From NCBI GenBank assembly GCA_035995205.1, contig DASYKS010000014.1, positions 1 to 64,000 on the forward strand: a stretch of DNA of 64,000 nt. The letters are read 5' to 3'. Made by a program: the position numbers and the translations under genes. The stretch is from DASYKS01 sp035995205 (lineage in GTDB: Bacteria; Acidobacteriota; Thermoanaerobaculia; Multivoradales; UBA5704). Under the pieces are notes generated by a model that saw only the letters and a list, made by a program, of their open reading frames with translations, searched no databases and was not told the origin of the DNA. Below are positions 9,301 to 17,570 of the stretch, piece after piece. The first letter of the stretch is position 1, and the number at the start of each line of letters is the position of its first letter.

Positions 9301-11847
9301 GGCGGTCTCTTTCCCCTCGGGCGAGACCGCGATCCAGTCGAAGCTCTGGTCCTTGTTGATCTCGGGGAAGGCGTCCGGGTTCGGCCGCTTGAGCCCCAGG
9401 TAGTAGGGATAGGGATGGATCTTCAGCCGCTTGAGGGCGGAGACGCCGCGCCCGCCCTGCTCTTGCACGCGGGCGGTGACCACCGCTTCGAGCGTCGAGG
9501 GGACCGGCAGGCCGTCGGGCACCGCGGCGGAAAACTCTTTGTTCCCCTCGGCGTCGAGCTTGCCCTCTTCCGCGAGCAGCTCGCGGTCTTCGAGCTTGCG
9601 GTCGTCGTTCCGGAAGTTGAACGCCTCGAATCCCTTGGGCGCGAACGTCGCGTCCGCGAGCCGCACCTTGCTCTCGACCGCCAGGCCGGAGGCGGGCGGC
9701 CCGAACAGGTAGTTGCTCTGCACCTTGTAGGTGAGATTCTCGCCCGGCTTCGGCGCTTTTTCCGCGCCGGTGATCTCGACCTTGATCCGGTCGGGGACGA
9801 ACTCCTCGACCGAGAACGGGTAGGAGCCGATCACCGTCTCGGCGACCTCCAGCTCCAGCGAATGCCGGCCGGTCGTGGCGTAGGCGGGAATCTGCAACGA
9901 GAACGGCGACAGGCCGCGGTCGGTGATCGAGATCCGCTGCGTGCTCCGCTCCTTGCCTTCCGGATCGCGCCAGCGTAGGATCGCGGGCATCGCCGGAGAG
10001 GGTTGCAGGCTGCCATCGCGGACGATCGCCAACCCTTCGAGCTTCTCGCCCGGCCGGTAGAGATCGCGCTCGCCGAACAGGAACGCGTTATACCCGTCGC
10101 CGGCCGGCTCGGCGCCGCCCACGTCGAGCCCCGTGGTGTCGGTTTGCATCTCGTCGAGCAGCAGGAAGCTCCAGTCGTCCCCCTTCTCGATCAGCACCAT
10201 GTAGGGCGTGCGATTGGCGAGCGCCTCGGCGTCGCGCATCCGCCAGAGGCCGCCGCCGTCGGTCGTCCCCGAGCCCATCGGCTGGTTTTGATCCGAGATC
10301 AGCGTCACCTTCGCTCCGGCCACCGGCGCCAGATCTTTATAGGACGAGACCCAGACCAGGAACTCGCCCGGTCCTTTCTTCGCGACCGCGCCCAGGTCGG
10401 TGACCAGCAGCCAGCGCTGCTTGCCTTCGTAGTCGTCCGGCTTGGTGACCACCAGGCGGAACAGGCCGCGCTCCCCTGCCGGCACGTGCTTGTCGAGCGT
10501 GATCGGGGTCGTGACCGTCTTGTTCTTCGGCCCGGTGACGGAAATCGTCTCGGTCTTCAACCGGTCGCCGAGCGCGTGGTTGATCTCCGAGCCCTCATAG
10601 GCGAACTCCTCGCCCCAGAAGCCGCCGTAGTTGAACAGGAAGAACAGGTTGTTCTTGTAAACCCGGTCGACGTCGAGCTGGAAGTTTTTCAGGTTGACCG
10701 TGTCGATCGCGACCGTATGGTTGCCGGAGGCCGAGAGGAAGATTCCCTCGCTCTGGAAGCCGGCCGAGGCTTCGAGATCGGGTAGGTCGATGTCGCTCGA
10801 GTACTCCTCTTGGAGCGAGGAGTCGTCGGTCGCGGGCAAGCCCTTGCCGATCTTCATCGCGTATTTCGCACCCGGCGCGAACGGTCCGGTGAGGGTGACG
10901 TTCGTGCCGTCGGCCGCCGGCTGGAACGCGACGGCCGGAGTAAACGTGATGTATTTCGCGGCGACCGCGGCTTCGACCGGCGAGGAGAAGTGAATCGTGA
11001 TCGTCGATTCCTTGTCGCCCGGCGCGGCTTCGACCCCGCGCACCACGAGCTTGATCGACGAGCCGATCGGCACCTCTTTCTCGTAGTCCTCGCCGAGCGG
11101 AATGCTGCCGGAGACCGGCGTCAGATCTTTCGAGATGACGATCTTCGCCGTCCGCTCCTCGACCTGTTTCTGGACCGGGTCGGAGCGGTACTCGATCTCC
11201 TGCGTGCTCCAGCTGGTGAGCAGGTGGATCGGCACGTCGCCCGCCACCGGATCGACCAGCTTGATCTGCTTGACCAACACCTCCGGATCGACCGGATAGT
11301 TGAATTTGAAGAAACCATGGAAGGCGATGCGCGCCTTGCCCGCGACCTCTTCTTCGGCCTCGACGCTCGAAACCAGGAACTTGTCGGTCACCACTTCGAG
11401 CTCGGTATCGCCGGAGAAGATCTGCCCCGGACGGAGGATGCGCTCCGGGATCAGCTCGAACTTGTATTTGGAGGCGATCGGAAAGCCGCCGCTGGGCGAA
11501 AAGCGCAAAGCGTTCGTGTCCTGCCAGCGCCACGAGCCGGAGATCGCCGGGTCGATCGTCGCCGGCGCTTCGGCCAGCACTTGGCCTTGCAGCCCCTCGC
11601 CGAGCGGCCGGTCGAACAGAATGTCGACGTATTGGCGGTTGTCGCGATCGACCAGGACGTCGAACACAGAAACCGTCTCCCCGCCGGTCGCCCCGGCTTG
11701 GAGCTTCGCGGTCATCCGCGAGAGCTGGTCGCGGAAGGCAAAGGCGGACATCCCGACCAGGGAGACCCCGAGCGCGATCAACAGGACGTTTTTCCAATGA
11801 GGACGCGCGGGAAGTTTTTCCCGGAGCTGCGAAAGCGGGAGCGACAT
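6394..11847 (-). CDS. yfhM: Bacterial alpha-2-macroglobulin, inner-membrane anchored
   Basis: An 1817-residue protein. The ATG at 11847 is preferred because GGAGG lies 9 nt upstream; the longer frame starts only 8 codons earlier. One hydrophobic anchor near residues 24-45 has no lipobox cysteine, so it is probably a periplasmic protein tethered to the inner membrane. It has repeated beta-sandwich (MG-type) domains and the thioester motif YPYGCAEQT near residue 1358, which forms the reactive Cys-Gln bond that traps attacking proteases, followed by an alpha-toroid-like helical region with FSLWPGG. The family protects the periplasm when the outer membrane is breached and pairs with PBP1C for repair; the two genes are adjacent here. 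Length is in the usual range of 1500-2000. Confidence 0.93.
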   Translation of the reverse strand: MSLPLSQLREKLPARPHWKNVLLIALGVSLVGMSAFAFRDQLSRMTAKLQAGATGGETVSVFDVLVDRDNRQYVDILFDRPLGEGLQGQVLAEAPATIDPAISGSWRWQDTNALRFSPSGGFPIASKYKFELIPERILRPGQIFSGDTELEVVTDKFLVSSVEAEEEVAGKARIAFHGFFKFNYPVDPEVLVKQIKLVDPVAGDVPIHLLTSWSTQEIEYRSDPVQKQVEERTAKIVISKDLTPVSGSIPLGEDYEKEVPIGSSIKLVVRGVEAAPGDKESTITIHFSSPVEAAVAAKYITFTPAVAFQPAADGTNVTLTGPFAPGAKYAMKIGKGLPATDDSSLQEEYSSDIDLPDLEASAGFQSEGIFLSASGNHTVAIDTVNLKNFQLDVDRVYKNNLFFLFNYGGFWGEEFAYEGSEINHALGDRLKTETISVTGPKNKTVTTPITLDKHVPAGERGLFRLVVTKPDDYEGKQRWLLVTDLGAVAKKGPGEFLVWVSSYKDLAPVAGAKVTLISDQNQPMGSGTTDGGGLWRMRDAEALANRTPYMVLIEKGDDWSFLLLDEMQTDTTGLDVGGAEPAGDGYNAFLFGERDLYRPGEKLEGLAIVRDGSLQPSPAMPAILRWRDPEGKERSTQRISITDRGLSPFSLQIPAYATTGRHSLELEVAETVIGSYPFSVEEFVPDRIKVEITGAEKAPKPGENLTYKVQSNYLFGPPASGLAVESKVRLADATFAPKGFEAFNFRNDDRKLEDRELLAEEGKLDAEGNKEFSAAVPDGLPVPSTLEAVVTARVQEQGGRGVSALKRLKIHPYPYYLGLKRPNPDAFPEINKDQSFDWIAVSPEGKETAAGSLRAELYFDRWNTVLRRTEEGNYRWESTRDPILVQTLTLPAGKARGAFKFRPTKYGSYRVVLTDPGTLASTQVEFYASGWGYSPWGIKNPTRLELDLDKEEYAPGDTATIQIRAPFPGKVLLTVEREKIFFVQSFDLAGNTGKITIPVDGLWRPNAYVTATLVRKAKDLEPGSAGRAFGAVPIAVDRVANKLQPGIAAPDEMRPESPVSIEVQTRPGAVVTLSAVDEGILQLIAQKTPQPFDFFYRKLALGVDSYDSFGVLLPEVNPEGSKAKGGGEGGEGLSQYVRTEGIRRVEPVAFWSGPVTADASGKVRLTFQVPEFQGALRIMAVAIDGRKFGSSEKLMRVRTPVAVLPTFPRVLSFGEKLKVPVTVRNDTGRAGTFQVGLTVQGPAKVAAATQSIQLGNAKDGTLYFDVETGAGSGDIRFVASASGNGESGKSSANVPVRADLFPIATEQAGAMQDDEIKLKVDDDDLREETINRTVRIGSGPIVQFTGKLSDLLRYPYGCAEQTVSSAFPLLYMGDLAKELEPELFDPKKGRGDPAVMVQDAVRRLATMQLFNGGFSLWPGGQQIHPWASVYVAHFLVEARRAGHPVEDFLYDGSLKWIAGDAKAKSAYGQEELQRTAYELYVLARAGKADLGTMDFLREKQMKALRPESRSLLAGAYASVGNRQAAGDLVANLAEVEKVNRQTGGNFNSEIRNRAIILMALLDAQPGNPRVAQLVDRLARDARDVDTWSTQESGFAFVALGQFYKKQAEAPPYTGTLYAGSKKIGTFTKQTATFRNIKGTDAVRIEMDGGYKPGSAFYSVITRAIPTDSGFKPESAGIEVEREILTRDGKPADLANIEQGDLLAVKTRVRSVSGPLLNVAIVSLLASGVEVENPRLETTEQLPWVNDANLRAVHQDLRDDRFLLFTDLPANSWQTFYTLVRAVAPGTFRLPPIHAEAMYNPAIRGTSARGEVTVKVRQ

Positions 11848-12051
11848 GGGTTCGGGCCTCCGAAAGACCAAAAAAGCGGGGCAACAAGTCTACTCTAGAG
11901 GGGGACGAAAACTCCGGCGATTCAGCAGGTCGGAGGTTCGGCGCGAATGGCTTCTTAAGGAACCGTCATCTTCGCCCTTCTTTTCCGCTTCTCTCGTTAG
12001 GGGCTCTCCCTTTCCGGGACGCCCCGGCCCGACCTCTAAGGAGAGAATCGC

Positions 12052-13836
12052 ATGAGGCTATCGTCCCGCTTCTCCCGCCCGCTCCTTCCATCCGCCTTTC
12101 GGCTCGCGCTCGGCGCGCTCCTGTTGCTTGGGTTCGCGTCGGCGGCATCGGCCCAGTTCCTCATCGAGCCGGGACCCCAGCTTTGCCTGAAGCAGATCCA
12201 GCCGGTTCCTTCCGGGGTGACCAGCCGCCCCTTCGATAATTTCAACAGCTACGAGGACTATCGCTGGGTCCACTCCTCGGTCAATCTCCAGGGGCAGCCG
12301 GCCTACGAGAAGTTCGCCGCCGGCCTGTTCTGGTTCCCCCCGTTCCCGACCGATCTCGCCTATTTCCAGAGCGCGGTGGTGGTCAACAACCCGGACCCGG
12401 TCAACTCGACGACGATCACGGTCGAGTTCTACGACATGCTCGGAACCCTGCTCGCCGCGCCGTCCTACTTCCTCGGGCCGGAAGCCACGAAGGTGGTTCC
12501 CGCCTCGCCGCTCCTTTCGGGATCGAGCGCGACGCCCGGGCTCGGCGTAGCGCGGGTGATCGGGCTCAACCTGCCGATCGTCGGCGAGACAGTCCACCAC
12601 GCGGACTACGTCGACCTCTCGGCGTTCGGCGGCGGGTTTCTCGCCGACGGCGAGGCGGCGAGCCTGGGGCTGAATTCGACGCAGCAGCTCCAGATGTTCC
12701 AGGCGGGCAAGACCACCCTCTGGTTCGGGCCGATGCCAGCTTCGACTTCGGCGACGCTCGATTTCCTGACCGGCACCTCGCCCATGATCTGGATCGCCAA
12801 CCCGAACTCTTCGGCGACCACGGTGACCTTCCGCTACAGCTCGCTCGGCGGAACCGTGTTTGCTCCGGTGACGGTGACGATCCCCGCGTTCGGCTCGTGG
12901 CTCGAACGGACGCTCTGGAATGCCGCGATCCCGTTCTTCCTGAGTGTGCCCGGGCCTTTCGACGACGACTACCGCGTGGTCGTTACGGCCAGCCAGCCGA
13001 TCGTGGGCGACGCCCTGCTGGTCGATCTCTTCGACGCGAACCTGGTCCCGGGCGGCCGATTCCGCATGGGCTCGGCGATGCTCGCCAACACTCCCTCGGC
13101 GAAGCTGGTCAATCCGGAGCTGACTTACGAAGTGGTCGACCCGGGAGTCGAGACGATCGTCGGGATTTACAATCCGACCACCGCCAACGTCGGTCCGGTC
13201 TCGGTCCATTACTTCGATCGCAACGGCGCTTCGCTCGGCGTCGACAGCTTCACCACGTTCCCGCGCGGCTTCATGGCGCGCATCGGACCGGGGCTTCCCG
13301 CCTCGCCTAATTACCCCGCGGCGGGGGTGTTCGCCGGCTGGATGCGGATCAGCGCCTGCAAACCCGGCCTGGTCGGTTGGACCATGCGCCAAGGCGGCGA
13401 GTACGCAAGCTCCAACTCGCCGAAGAAGGTCTGGGGAGAGGAGCTGACCGGCGCCAACGGCCTGGAACCCGGTCCGGGATTCACGGTCACGGTCGGTTCC
13501 AACACCTTCGTGCGCAAAGTCTCTCCTCTAGTCCGCGCCGATCCTTCCTGGTATTGGCCGGGGTACACCACCTGGGTGAACGACGGCGTTGCGAACGCCG
13601 GGAATTACTGGTTCCGTTTCTACGACCATCCCGGGGTCGACCGGACCAACGCAGCGGGGCAGCCGTTTACCGGGCTGCGCTTCGGTGCCACCTCGTTCAC
13701 TTACGATGACCCCCTGGTCAACGGGTTCGGCGCGATCAACCTCTCCGGCCGGGTGGATACGACGAACGGGGGTTTCGACGGCATCCACGTGATCGGCGAC
13801 CCGCTCTGGGAGTGGGGGATCTTCGGCGAGCCCTAG
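12052..13836 (+). CDS. Secreted protein of unknown function
   Basis: A 594-residue protein with AAGGAGA 7 nt before ATG and a clear signal peptide (arginine-rich start, hydrophobic LALGALLLLGFASA, cleavage after ASA-Q). The mature part is rich in aromatic residues, Pro, Thr and Val, with short beta-strand-like repeats such as ITVEFYDMLGT, VTFRYSSLGGT and VSVHYFDRNGAS, suggesting repeated beta-sandwich units. I see no catalytic motif and do not recognise the family. It is divergent from the alpha-2-macroglobulin gene and its stop overlaps the end of the convergent kinase gene by 4 nt. Confidence 0.85.
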   Translation: MRLSSRFSRPLLPSAFRLALGALLLLGFASAASAQFLIEPGPQLCLKQIQPVPSGVTSRPFDNFNSYEDYRWVHSSVNLQGQPAYEKFAAGLFWFPPFPTDLAYFQSAVVVNNPDPVNSTTITVEFYDMLGTLLAAPSYFLGPEATKVVPASPLLSGSSATPGLGVARVIGLNLPIVGETVHHADYVDLSAFGGGFLADGEAASLGLNSTQQLQMFQAGKTTLWFGPMPASTSATLDFLTGTSPMIWIANPNSSATTVTFRYSSLGGTVFAPVTVTIPAFGSWLERTLWNAAIPFFLSVPGPFDDDYRVVVTASQPIVGDALLVDLFDANLVPGGRFRMGSAMLANTPSAKLVNPELTYEVVDPGVETIVGIYNPTTANVGPVSVHYFDRNGASLGVDSFTTFPRGFMARIGPGLPASPNYPAAGVFAGWMRISACKPGLVGWTMRQGGEYASSNSPKKVWGEELTGANGLEPGPGFTVTVGSNTFVRKVSPLVRADPSWYWPGYTTWVNDGVANAGNYWFRFYDHPGVDRTNAAGQPFTGLRFGATSFTYDDPLVNGFGAINLSGRVDTTNGGFDGIHVIGDPLWEWGIFGEP

Positions 13837-16256
13837 AGCTGACCGCATCGCCGGCCGGCTGCGACCGCCGCTTCGGAGCGGAGGAAGCGTCGGTCGGAGG
13901 GCAACAGCTTGCCGCGGAGGGAGCCCTCCGCCTCCGCGGCGAGCGCACTCGCCTCGGCGCAACGCCCTTGCCGGATCCGCAGCTCGGCAAGCGGAACGAG
14001 CGCTTCGGCGAGCGAGGGGTGGCGAGCGGGTAGGGCGGCCCGAAACGCGGCGAGCGCTCGCGTGAGGCGCTCGTCCGCTTGGGCGAAGTCGCTGCTCGCG
14101 AGCGCGAGACGACCCTGCTGTGCCCAGGCCGCCGCGAGCTCCGGGTGGGGAGGGGGAAGAAACCGTTCGCGGATCGCGGCGGCGCGGGTAAGCAGCGGCC
14201 GGGCGCGGCGGAGATCGCCCCGGTCGAGATAGAGCGCGCCGAGCCGATAGAGATCGCGGGCGAGATCGAGATGGTCGCCTGGCTGGAGCGCCCGGTCGAT
14301 CGCGAGGGCGCGGGAAAAAAGCGCTTCGGCCTCCTTCGATCGGCCCTGCCCTTCGAGTGCTTGGCCGAGCAGATCGAGGTCGAGCGAGGTCTGCGGATGG
14401 CGCTCGCCGAAGCGGGCGCGGTTCGCCGGGAGGCGCGGCCGGATCAGCGCTTCGGCGGCGTGGTGCTCGCCGCGGTCGATCAGCAACAGCGCGAGGTTCA
14501 AGACCGAGGCGCCGTCGGGATCACCGTTCCTCCGGTCGAGGTCGACGCCGCGACGATAGAGCACCTCGGCCGCGGCGTAGTCGCCCTGATCGTGGAGCAG
14601 GAGGGCGAGATTGTTGAGACTCGCGATGACCTTCGGATCGTCCTCGGCAAACAGCCTCTCGCGCATTGCGAGCGCCTCGCGAAAGAGCGGCTTGGCGGCC
14701 GCGTAATCGCCCGCCAGGGCATGGATCACTGCCAGGCGGTTCAGACTGCTCGCGACCTCGGGGTGATCGCCCGGGAACAGCCGGCGCCGGGTGGCGAGCG
14801 ATTCGACGAGCAGCGGCTCGGCGCCGCGGTACAGGCCGAGGTTTTGATAGACCTTGCCGATCGTCTCCTGGAGCGAGGCGCGCACCTCCGGCTCGTCGGC
14901 CAGCTCGGAGCTCAGCCGCGCCGCGCCGCGATCGAGCATCTCGCGCGCGGTGATCGAAGCGCCGCGCGATTCGCTCGGATCGGAGATCTCGAACAGGTCG
15001 ACCAAGAAGCCGGCGGTCCGCTCCGCCCGGTCGCGCTCCCGCGCCAGGCGCCGCGACTGGAGGGCGAGCGAGACGGCGAACGCGACGATCAACGCGAGAA
15101 AAGCGCCTGCCGCCGCGACCGACCAGCGGTGGCGGCGGACGAACTTGCCCGAGCGATAGGCCCAGGTGTCCTTCCTTGCGATCACCGGCCGCCCGGCGAG
15201 GAAGCGGCCGAGATCCTCGGCGAGCTGCTCGACCGAGCCGTAGCGGCGTCCGGGCTCTTTGCGCAGCGCCATGCGCAGGATGTTTTCCAGATCGTCGGGT
15301 AGCCGCACGGAGGTGAAATTCGGCGGCTGCTCGCAGATCGCGCGCTCGACTTCGGTCGGGTGGAGCCCCTCGGTGCGGATCGGCCGCTGCCCGGTCGCCA
15401 GCTCGAACAGCAGGACGCCGAGCGAGTAGACGTCTGTCGCGGTCGTGACCGGCTCGCCGCGCACCTGTTCGGGGCTCGCGTAGGCGGGGGTCAGCGCTCG
15501 AAGGGCCGTCGCGGTCGGGTCGAGCGGCGCGCCGCCGGAATCCCCGAGCAGCTTGGCGAGGCCGAAATCGAGCAGCTTCGGGGCGCCGCCCGCAGCCACC
15601 AGGACGTTGCCCGGCTTGAGATCGCGGTGGACGACCAGCCGCTGGTGCGCGGCGTGGACCGCGGCGCAGGCCCGGCGGAACAGCCGCACCCGGGCCGCAA
15701 GGTCGAGCCCGCGCGCGGCGCACCAGGCGTCGATCGGCAGTCCGTCCACCCATTCGAGGACCACGAAGGGGCGGCCATCCTCGGCGATTCCGACTTCCAG
15801 CAGGCGTGCGATGCCGGGGTGGTCGAGGGCGGAGAGGGCGCGCCGCTCGGCCTCGAAGCGGGCGACCACCTCCCGCCCGTCGGGTCCGCCGCGATCGAGC
15901 AGCTTGAGCGCGACCGGCGGCCCGTCCGGCGGCGTGCCGTCGCGCCGGGCGAGGAACACGGTGCTGGTTCCCCCGCGGCCGATCTCGCGTTCGAGCCGGT
16001 AGGGTCCGATCCGCCGGCCGTTCGCCGCGCCGCTCGCGAACAACCGCGCTCCCGCGGCGACCGCCTCGACGATTACCCGCTCGGAATCCGCGTCGGCGGC
16101 GATCAGCTCCTCGACCCGCGCCCGCAGCCCGGAGTCCACGCCGCATGCCGCATCGAGCGCCGCGGCGCGCTCTCCGGGCGGCGCTTCGATCGCCGCGCGC
16201 CAGGCCGCCTCGACGCGGGTCCAAAGAGCCGGGTCGAGGGGTGTCGTCTCAGGCAT
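13833..16256 (-). CDS. Transmembrane Ser/Thr protein kinase with TPR sensor region
   Basis: An 807-residue protein. An N-terminal helical segment (1-80) precedes a Hanks-type kinase domain (about 85-355): glycine loop GRGGTSTV, Lys118 in VALK, HRDLKPGN with Asp212, DFG at 230-232 and YASPEQV. A single membrane helix (about 379-399) follows, then about 400 residues of TPR repeats typical of this kinase class in Acidobacteriota and Planctomycetes. All catalytic residues are present, so it should be active. Its start overlaps the end of the sigma factor gene by 8 nt, so the two are co-translated; the sigma factor is a likely partner or target. Its targets are unknown. Confidence 0.92.
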   Translation of the reverse strand: MPETTPLDPALWTRVEAAWRAAIEAPPGERAAALDAACGVDSGLRARVEELIAADADSERVIVEAVAAGARLFASGAANGRRIGPYRLEREIGRGGTSTVFLARRDGTPPDGPPVALKLLDRGGPDGREVVARFEAERRALSALDHPGIARLLEVGIAEDGRPFVVLEWVDGLPIDAWCAARGLDLAARVRLFRRACAAVHAAHQRLVVHRDLKPGNVLVAAGGAPKLLDFGLAKLLGDSGGAPLDPTATALRALTPAYASPEQVRGEPVTTATDVYSLGVLLFELATGQRPIRTEGLHPTEVERAICEQPPNFTSVRLPDDLENILRMALRKEPGRRYGSVEQLAEDLGRFLAGRPVIARKDTWAYRSGKFVRRHRWSVAAAGAFLALIVAFAVSLALQSRRLARERDRAERTAGFLVDLFEISDPSESRGASITAREMLDRGAARLSSELADEPEVRASLQETIGKVYQNLGLYRGAEPLLVESLATRRRLFPGDHPEVASSLNRLAVIHALAGDYAAAKPLFREALAMRERLFAEDDPKVIASLNNLALLLHDQGDYAAAEVLYRRGVDLDRRNGDPDGASVLNLALLLIDRGEHHAAEALIRPRLPANRARFGERHPQTSLDLDLLGQALEGQGRSKEAEALFSRALAIDRALQPGDHLDLARDLYRLGALYLDRGDLRRARPLLTRAAAIRERFLPPPHPELAAAWAQQGRLALASSDFAQADERLTRALAAFRAALPARHPSLAEALVPLAELRIRQGRCAEASALAAEAEGSLRGKLLPSDRRFLRSEAAVAAGRRCGQL

Positions 16257-16962
16257 TCGCGGGTTCGCGCAGCTCCGCCACCAGCCACGCGCGGGCCAGG
16301 CGGGCGTCGAGCACGACGGTCGAAATCGAGCGGTCGAGCACCTCGGCGGTCTCGGCGACGGTCAACCCGGCGAAATAGTGCAGCTCGATGATCCGCGCTT
16401 TGCGCGGGTCGATCTTGGCGAGCGCGACCAGCGCATCGTCGAGCGCGACGAGATCGGCGGTTCGTTCGACCGCCTCGGCAATTCCTTCGTCGAGAGAAAC
16501 CCGCCGCGCGCCGCCGCCGCGCTTGTCCGCCCGATGGGCGCGCGCGTGATCGACCAGAATGCGCCGCATCATCTGGGCGGCGACCGCGAAGAAATGCACC
16601 CGATCGCGCCACTCGGGCCGCTCGCCGCCGGAGAGGCGCAGGTAGGCCTCGTGGACCAGGGCGGTCGGTTGCAGCGTGTGATCCGCGCGCTCGCGCCGCA
16701 GGTAACGATCCGCCACCCGGCGAAGCTCGCCGTAGATCCGCGGCACCAGGCGATCGAGCGCGTCGCGGTCGCCGCCGCGCCAGGCGTGCAGGAGCTGGGT
16801 GATCTCGTCCCGGGGCGGCTCCGAGGGAGAGGCGGGCGAAAGCTCGGGCGGCAGATCCGAGAGCCGCCCGGACGACGGCGGGGTAGCCAGGGTGCGATCC
16901 ACTAGTAGAAGAGTGCCGCCAAAGCCGGGGATCGCGCCGCGCCGCCGGAGGACGTTCTCCAC
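16249..16962 (-). CDS. ECF-type RNA polymerase sigma factor
   Basis: A 237-residue sigma-70 factor read from a GTG start at 16962 (AAAGG about 10 nt upstream). Region 2 begins after a variable proline-rich leader of about 45 residues; MRRILVDHARAHRADKRGGG is characteristic of the ECF group that pairs with Ser/Thr kinases (Sig-70_X6 type). Region 4 has the helix-turn-helix FAGLTVAETAEVLDRS. It would direct RNA polymerase to a specific regulon. The gene overlaps the kinase gene by 8 nt. The leader is not conserved in type, so a downstream start is possible. Confidence 0.92.
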   Translation of the reverse strand: MENVLRRRGAIPGFGGTLLLVDRTLATPPSSGRLSDLPPELSPASPSEPPRDEITQLLHAWRGGDRDALDRLVPRIYGELRRVADRYLRRERADHTLQPTALVHEAYLRLSGGERPEWRDRVHFFAVAAQMMRRILVDHARAHRADKRGGGARRVSLDEGIAEAVERTADLVALDDALVALAKIDPRKARIIELHYFAGLTVAETAEVLDRSISTVVLDARLARAWLVAELREPANA

Positions 16963-16994
16963 GTTCGCGCGCCTTTCGGTGTCTATCTTCGATT

Positions 16995-17408
16995 ATGGAA
17001 CCTCTCGCCAGTCCCTCTCCCGATCTCGACTCCGCCGGCCGCCCCGAACCTACCCCGCCCGTTCCGCGCCGCGCTTCGGCGCGGCTGATCAACTTCGGCC
17101 TCTTCGGCGCCGCCGTCTCGACGCTTGAGAGGATTCTGCCCAATACCCGCTGCCGCCTGCTCTGCGCCGCCGGCGATGGGGAGATCGAAATAGAAGCCGA
17201 AGCGATCCGCTCGATGTTCCGCGTTGCCGCCGACGGCTCCCCTTATTACGAGGTCGGGCTCCGCTTCAACGGTGTGTTGGGCGAGGTCGGCCAGCGCGTA
17301 CTGATGTTCATGGTCGAAGTCGGAGCGATCGGGGCCGACGATCGGGTGGCTGAGCGGTTTTCGGCGAGCGATTGCGGCCGGCTGACGATCGAATTCGTCG
17401 AGGCCTAA
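16995..17408 (+). CDS. PilZ-like small protein
   Basis: A 137-residue protein divergent from the sigma factor gene. After a Pro-rich start, residues 25-130 look like a PilZ beta-barrel: RRASARLINFGLFGAAVST resembles the R...(D/N)xSxxG region, followed by strands IEIEAEAIRS and YYEVGLRFN. PilZ domains bind cyclic di-GMP, but the arginine motif here is weak, so binding is uncertain. No clear Shine-Dalgarno precedes the ATG. Alternative: an unrelated beta-barrel protein. Confidence 0.6.
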   Translation: MEPLASPSPDLDSAGRPEPTPPVPRRASARLINFGLFGAAVSTLERILPNTRCRLLCAAGDGEIEIEAEAIRSMFRVAADGSPYYEVGLRFNGVLGEVGQRVLMFMVEVGAIGADDRVAERFSASDCGRLTIEFVEA

Positions 17409-17570
17409 TAGGGAGTCTCGGCCGCCCTCGCGAGGGGACGGCCTCGGCCTCATCTTGCGGATTTCACCCCGTCCAAAGACCCCGGAAGGGCCGTGCTAGA
17501 CTGGCAGAACGCTTGCTAGGAGCACAGTTTAGGCCGCACTTCAGAGAGCCTTTCCTTCCGGAGGAAACGT